The position numbers and the translations under genes were made by a program. The notes under the pieces were generated by a model. It worked only from the letters and a program-made list of their open reading frames with translations, was not told the DNA's origin and did no database searches. This document shows positions 60,363 to 64,000 of a DNA stretch of 64,000 nucleotides, in pieces. The stretch lies in the NCBI RefSeq assembly GCF_022317005.1, contig NZ_CP081006.1, forward strand, positions 1,488,001 through 1,552,000, read 5' to 3'. Numbering within the stretch: position 1 is the first letter of the stretch; the number at the start of each line of letters is the position of its first letter. This DNA comes from Mycobacterium sp. IDR2000157661. Lineage in GTDB: Bacteria > Actinomycetota > Actinomycetes > Mycobacteriales > Mycobacteriaceae.

Positions 60363-62195
60363 ATGACGGGATCACCGGAAATTTCCTTCATGGCTCAGGA
60401 CGAGGGCGGCGGCACCGCCCTTCACGAAGTCATCGGGCTTTCGGTGGCCGCAGTCATCGTGACTGCGGTGTTGCTGTGGATCGGCTGGCTGCACCGTAGC
60501 CACAAGATCACCTGGCTGACGCGACTCGCCGACTGGTCCGGCCGGCGCTTCAAGCGCCCGTCGTGGGTGGCGCTGCCGATCGCCATGTTCATCGCGTCGA
60601 TCATCTGTGCCCTGTTCGGCTTCATCTGGGACGTCAGCCTGCACATCGGCAACGGCCGCGACGACGGCGCACTGGCCAACCCCGCGCACTACTTCATCCT
60701 CATCGGCCTGTTCGGCATCTTCGTCGCGGGCTGCACCGCGATGGTGCTGCCCTTCGACCGGCCCGGCCCGGCTGCCGTGCGTCTCACCGACGACTGGCAC
60801 GCCCCGGTCGGCGGCATCGTGATGGCCGGCTGCGGCCTGTACGCGCTTCTCGGGTTCCCCCTGGACGACATCTGGCACCGCATCTTCGGCCAGGACGTCA
60901 CCCTGTGGGGTCCTACCCACCTCATGATGATCGGCGGCGCCGGCTTCTCCACGCTGGCCGCGGCGTTTCTGGAACTCGAGGGCAAGCGTGCCGTCGGGCC
61001 GGACTGGCCGCGCGACGGCATCGGCCTGAAGTTCGTTCAGTACCTCGCTTTCGCAGGCGTGCTGATCGGCATGTCGGTCTACCAGATCGAGTTCGACTTC
61101 GGCGTCATGCAATTCCGGCAGGTGTTCCAGCCGATGCTGATCGCCGCCGCTGCCGCACTGGCGCTGGTGGCCGCCCGGATCTACCTGGGGCGCGGGGCCG
61201 CGCTCATCGCCGCGCTCATCGCCATAGGTCTGCGCGGCATCGTCGCGTTCCTGGTCGCACCGGTGCTCGGCGCGCCCGAGAACTGGTTCCCGCTGTACCT
61301 CGGTGCCGCCGTGGTGGTGGAACTGGTCGCGTTGACCCCGCTGATCAAGCGTCCCGTGATGATGGGCGCCGTGGCCGGCCTGGGCGTCGGCACCATCGGC
61401 CTGTGGCTGGAGTCGTTCTGGATCAACGCCGTCTATTCCTACCCGTGGGAGACCAGTCTGTGGCCGGAGGCGCTGGCGATGGCTGTGCCGGTGGCCATTC
61501 TCACCGGTGCGTGCGGCGCGATGATCGGCATGGTGCTGACCGGTCAGCGATTGCCGCGACGCGCCATCAGCATCGGCCTGGTGGTCTTGGCGGTACTGGC
61601 GATCGGTGGCACGACCGCCAACGGGTTGCGCTACGACGTTCCGGAAAGCGCAACGGCCACCATCACGTTGACCGAGGCGCCGAGCGACGAGGGTGAGCGT
61701 TTGGCCACCGCGGACATCCAGTTCACCCCGGCGAACCTGCTCAGCGACAACCCGAACTGGGTTTCGGTGCTCGGCTGGCAGGGCGGAATCGACAACATGG
61801 ACGGCCTGTTCGTCGACCAACTCGAGCAGGTCGGGCCCGGTCACTTCCAGTCCACCAAGCCGATGCCGGTGTCGGGTACCTGGAAGACCCTGCTGCGCGT
61901 GCACGACGGCAAGACGATGGCCGCGGTGCCGATCTACCTGGCCGGCGATCCCGGCATCGGGGCCGAGGAGGTGCCCGCCGAACCGTCGATGACGCGGCCG
62001 TTCATCGCCGAGATCGAGATCCTGCAGCGCGAGCGCAGCCCTGACATCCCCGAGTCGCTGTGGCTGATCGGGTGCCTCATCGTGCTGTTCTGCACGTTGG
62101 TGATGGTCGCCGGCGTCACCTGGGGCGGGGGCCGGATCGACAAGAGCCAGCCGAGCGGTAGCGAGGCCGAACTTCAACCCACAGCGCAGGCATGA
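60363..62195 (+). CDS. Large polytopic membrane protein, first gene of a four-gene operon
   Basis: A 610-residue integral membrane protein with roughly ten or more hydrophobic helices: 19-43, 66-88, 108-128, 150-172, 185-203, 222-240, 255-310, 325-360, 375-395, 405-425 and 580-602. Between the last two is an extracytoplasmic beta-rich domain (residues about 430-575, opening ESATATITLTEAPSD). Motifs such as DDIWHRIFGQDVTLWGPTHL are conserved-looking, with histidines in and near the membrane. I recognise no named family. Its stop overlaps the 48-residue gene (ATGA), and the whole set continues to the right edge. A metal or copper link is suggested only by the cupredoxin neighbour. Confidence 0.7.
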   Translation: MTGSPEISFMAQDEGGGTALHEVIGLSVAAVIVTAVLLWIGWLHRSHKITWLTRLADWSGRRFKRPSWVALPIAMFIASIICALFGFIWDVSLHIGNGRDDGALANPAHYFILIGLFGIFVAGCTAMVLPFDRPGPAAVRLTDDWHAPVGGIVMAGCGLYALLGFPLDDIWHRIFGQDVTLWGPTHLMMIGGAGFSTLAAAFLELEGKRAVGPDWPRDGIGLKFVQYLAFAGVLIGMSVYQIEFDFGVMQFRQVFQPMLIAAAAALALVAARIYLGRGAALIAALIAIGLRGIVAFLVAPVLGAPENWFPLYLGAAVVVELVALTPLIKRPVMMGAVAGLGVGTIGLWLESFWINAVYSYPWETSLWPEALAMAVPVAILTGACGAMIGMVLTGQRLPRRAISIGLVVLAVLAIGGTTANGLRYDVPESATATITLTEAPSDEGERLATADIQFTPANLLSDNPNWVSVLGWQGGIDNMDGLFVDQLEQVGPGHFQSTKPMPVSGTWKTLLRVHDGKTMAAVPIYLAGDPGIGAEEVPAEPSMTRPFIAEIEILQRERSPDIPESLWLIGCLIVLFCTLVMVAGVTWGGGRIDKSQPSGSEAELQPTAQA

Positions 62196-62338
62196 TGACT
62201 GATCCGGAAATCGTCTATCTGGCCGATCACCCGATCTGGATCGCCGTACCCGCGTTCGCCCCGGCGATCGCCGTCGCGGGCGTGGTGGTCTACATCGCGG
62301 TGAAGAACCGCCGCAAGAGCGACGGGAACAACGAGTGA
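62192..62338 (+). CDS. Small single-pass membrane protein, 48 aa
   Basis: A tiny gene overlapping the preceding stop by 4 bases (ATGA). It encodes 48 residues: MMTDPEIVYLADHPIWIAVP, then AFAPAIAVAGVVVYIAVKNR and RKSDGNNE. One hydrophobic helix (about residues 13-39) is followed by a basic stop-transfer motif (KNRRK), so the N-terminus is outside and the C-terminus cytoplasmic. It is too short for routine gene calling but is well supported by overlap and codon use. It probably is a small subunit of the membrane complex encoded by its neighbours. Thirteen bases separate it from the cupredoxin-like gene. Confidence 0.72.
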   Translation: MMTDPEIVYLADHPIWIAVPAFAPAIAVAGVVVYIAVKNRRKSDGNNE

Positions 62339-62350
62339 AGACGGGAGATC

Positions 62351-62767
62351 GTGAAAACCTATCGGGCGCCTCTGGTTTTGACCGCCGCTGCTCTGATCAC
62401 CGCCGGGTGCGGTGGCTCATCCGACAGCGAAGAGACACCGGCCGCACCGACTGAGTCGACGGTCGGCGCGTCGGACATGTCCGACGCGCAGGCGCCGCCC
62501 GAGCGGACCACGATCGACATCTCGATCGCCAACGGCGAAGTCACACCGCAAAACAAGCAGGTACAGGCCGAACTGAACCAGCCGATCGTCCTCAAGGTCA
62601 CCAGCGACACCGAGGACGAGCTGCATGTGCACTCCAACCCCGAGCACACCTTCGCGGTGAAACCCGGTCCGCCGCAGACCTTTCAGTTCAGCGTGAACGT
62701 TCCGGGACGTGTCGACGTCGAGTTGCACGACACCGGCCAGACCGTCGCGACCATCGCGGTGCAGTGA
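62351..62767 (+). CDS. Cupredoxin-like lipoprotein
   Basis: A 138-residue lipoprotein with a lipobox ITAGCGGSS, so Cys20 should be lipidated. The mature domain is a cupredoxin-like beta sandwich (TTIDISIANGEVTPQNKQVQ, then PIVLKVTSDTEDELHVHSNP and PPQTFQFSVNVPGRVDVELH). Type-1 copper ligands would be His, Cys, His, Met; here HVH and a later ELHD are present but no Cys, so a normal blue-copper site is absent. GGGAG lies 5 bases before GTG 62351. The stop overlaps the GTG of the next gene. It is likely the periplasmic, perhaps metal-binding, part of this operon. Confidence 0.78.
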   Translation: MKTYRAPLVLTAAALITAGCGGSSDSEETPAAPTESTVGASDMSDAQAPPERTTIDISIANGEVTPQNKQVQAELNQPIVLKVTSDTEDELHVHSNPEHTFAVKPGPPQTFQFSVNVPGRVDVELHDTGQTVATIAVQ

Positions 62768-64000
62768 CGCCGGACGGTTCAGTCACGGTCCTGGCGCACG
62801 GTCTCGGCGGTTCGACCGATCTGCCGATCCCGTTCACCTACGCTCTGATCGGTGCGGCCTGGGCGCTGGCCTTCACGTTCGCCGTCGTCGCGCTGGCCTG
62901 GCGGAAGCCGAAGTTCGATCCGGCTAAACCCGCTCGCGCACTGCCCAACTGGGTCACGACCGTGGTGGATGCGCCTGCGACGCGCTGGATCGCCGCGATG
63001 CTGGGCCTGCTCTTCACGATATGGGTCGCCCTCGCGGCGTTCTTCGGCCCGCAGAACGCCGACAACCCATTGCCCGGCGTCTTCTACGTGCTGCTGTGGA
63101 TCGCCCTGGTGGCACTGTCGGTTCTCCTCGGACCGGTATGGCGGGCGATATCTCCGGTGCGCGCAGTGCTGCGCCTGATGGGCGGCCGGTCGGGTGGGCG
63201 CAGTTACCCGGCCAAGCTGGGCTACTGGCCCGCGGTGGCGGGGCTCTTCGCGTTCGTGTGGCTGGAGCTGGCCAGTCCCGACCCGGGTTCGCTTGGCGCC
63301 ATTCGGCTCTGGCTGATCATCTACCTGGCGGTGACGCTGGCCGGCGCGCTGTGGTTCGGCCGGGACTGGTGCGCGCGCGCCGATCCCTTCGAGGTGTACA
63401 GCACGGTGGCCTCGCGATTGGCTCCGCTGCGCCGCGACCCCGAAACCCGTCGCGTGGCGGTCGGAAACCCCTTCAACCACCTGCCGTCGCTGGCCGTGTA
63501 CCCGGGCATCGTTGCCGTGATGGCCGTGCTGCTGGGATCGACTGCCTTCGACAGCTTCTCGGCGATTCCGCGGTGGCGCAACTTCGTCGATGACACCGCG
63601 ACGTCGTCGCTGACGGCGACGCTGATCAGGACGCTGGGCCTGCTGCTTTTCATCGCGGTCGTGGCGTTCACGTTCACGCTGGCATCCATCGCCACCGGTG
63701 GCGTCGACCGCGAACGGCGACGTGAACTGCCCGGTCTGATGGCGCACTCGCTGATCCCCATCGTCATCGGTTACGTGTTCGCGCACTACCTGACCTACCT
63801 CTTCGAGAAGGGACAGCAGACGGTAATACTGCTGGCCGACCCGTTGAATCGCGGCTGGAATCTGTTCGGGCTCGACAACGCCGAGGTGAGCTATTTCCTG
63901 TCGCAGCACCCCGCGGTGCTCGCGACGCTGAAGGTCGGATTCGTGGTGGCCGGCCACGTCGCGGCGGTCATCGCCGCGCACGATCGGGCGCTGCGGGTGC
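62764..64000 (+). CDS. Polytopic membrane protein, partial at right edge
   Basis: Open to the window end (412 codons seen), beginning at GTG 62764, which overlaps the cupredoxin stop by GTGA. It has about nine hydrophobic helices, the first near VTVLAHGLGGSTDLPIPFTY (residues 7-26) and continuing to the edge at HVAAVIAAHDRALRV. The opening AHGxGGxxDLP is a pattern I recall in actinobacterial proteins often labelled fenitrothion hydrolase-like membrane proteins; that label is a memory and not a proven function. It completes a four-gene set with the large membrane protein, the 48-residue protein and the cupredoxin-like lipoprotein. The C-terminus is missing. Confidence 0.75.
   Translation, partial: MTPDGSVTVLAHGLGGSTDLPIPFTYALIGAAWALAFTFAVVALAWRKPKFDPAKPARALPNWVTTVVDAPATRWIAAMLGLLFTIWVALAAFFGPQNADNPLPGVFYVLLWIALVALSVLLGPVWRAISPVRAVLRLMGGRSGGRSYPAKLGYWPAVAGLFAFVWLELASPDPGSLGAIRLWLIIYLAVTLAGALWFGRDWCARADPFEVYSTVASRLAPLRRDPETRRVAVGNPFNHLPSLAVYPGIVAVMAVLLGSTAFDSFSAIPRWRNFVDDTATSSLTATLIRTLGLLLFIAVVAFTFTLASIATGGVDRERRRELPGLMAHSLIPIVIGYVFAHYLTYLFEKGQQTVILLADPLNRGWNLFGLDNAEVSYFLSQHPAVLATLKVGFVVAGHVAAVIAAHDRALRV

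Noticed and set aside
1..64000. tRNA, rRNA or CRISPR arrays
   Set aside because: No tRNA-like cloverleaf, rRNA segment or regularly spaced direct repeats were seen on reading; a covariance-model search would be needed to exclude small RNAs.

Overview
The window reads as chromosomal DNA of a mycobacterium, most likely a fast-growing environmental Mycolicibacterium-type species. It is GC-rich with frequent GTG starts and many 4-base stop/start overlaps (GTGA, ATGA). Its backbone follows, in inverted orientation, the M. tuberculosis block Rv0222 to Rv0187: echA1, Rv0221, lipC, lipW, Rv0216, fadE3, fadD4, pckA, Rv0210, Rv0209, trmB, Rv0207c, mmpL3, Rv0205, Rv0204c, Rv0203, mmpL11, Rv0201c, omamB/omamA, zmp1, Rv0192, ricR, ilvD, Rv0187. 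These assignments come from remembered family sequences and gene order; no database search was run.

Layout. 1-2.7 kb: TetR, a hemerythrin remnant, and a reductase-like/AraC pair. 2.4-24.3 kb: lipid and acyl-CoA metabolism (crotonases, two fused-size classes of acyl-CoA dehydrogenase, an acyl-CoA synthetase, esterases, a WS/DGAT acyltransferase, a permuted CoA transferase, an amidohydrolase), ending with GTP-dependent PEP carboxykinase. Inserts relative to M. tuberculosis include a lone MviN-type pseudokinase, an acyltransferase behind a KstR-like box, a second LipC-like esterase and a possible 2OG-Fe(II) oxygenase. 24.5-28.6 kb: two dynamin-like GTPase-fold proteins, trmB and an NYN protein. 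28.6-42.9 kb: the mycolate and haem membrane block with mmpL3, mmpL11, two haemophore-type proteins and a PrrAB-like two-component system apparently co-transcribed with one haemophore. 43.3-46.7 kb: OmamA/OmamB and the Zmp1 protease. 46.7-49.5 kb: a frameshifted L,D-transpeptidase, a GNAT lacking its core, and a copper-responsive DUF305-ricR operon with a near-perfect CsoR-type operator. 49.5-54.6 kb: ilvD, secreted proteins, a 13E12-type HNH protein and an O-methyltransferase. 54.9-58.9 kb: a three-gene, lower-GC cassette resembling type VII secretion cargo. 59-64 kb: a zinc alcohol dehydrogenase and a four-gene membrane/cupredoxin operon running off the right edge.

Most unusual items: MmpL3 carries about 106 extra residues between its two halves that look like an inserted DUF4190-type membrane domain. 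The EspC-like/membrane/large-effector trio at 54.9-58.9 kb is the best candidate for a poorly described system. The haemophore-PrrAB-like operon beside mmpL11 suggests haem or envelope sensing.
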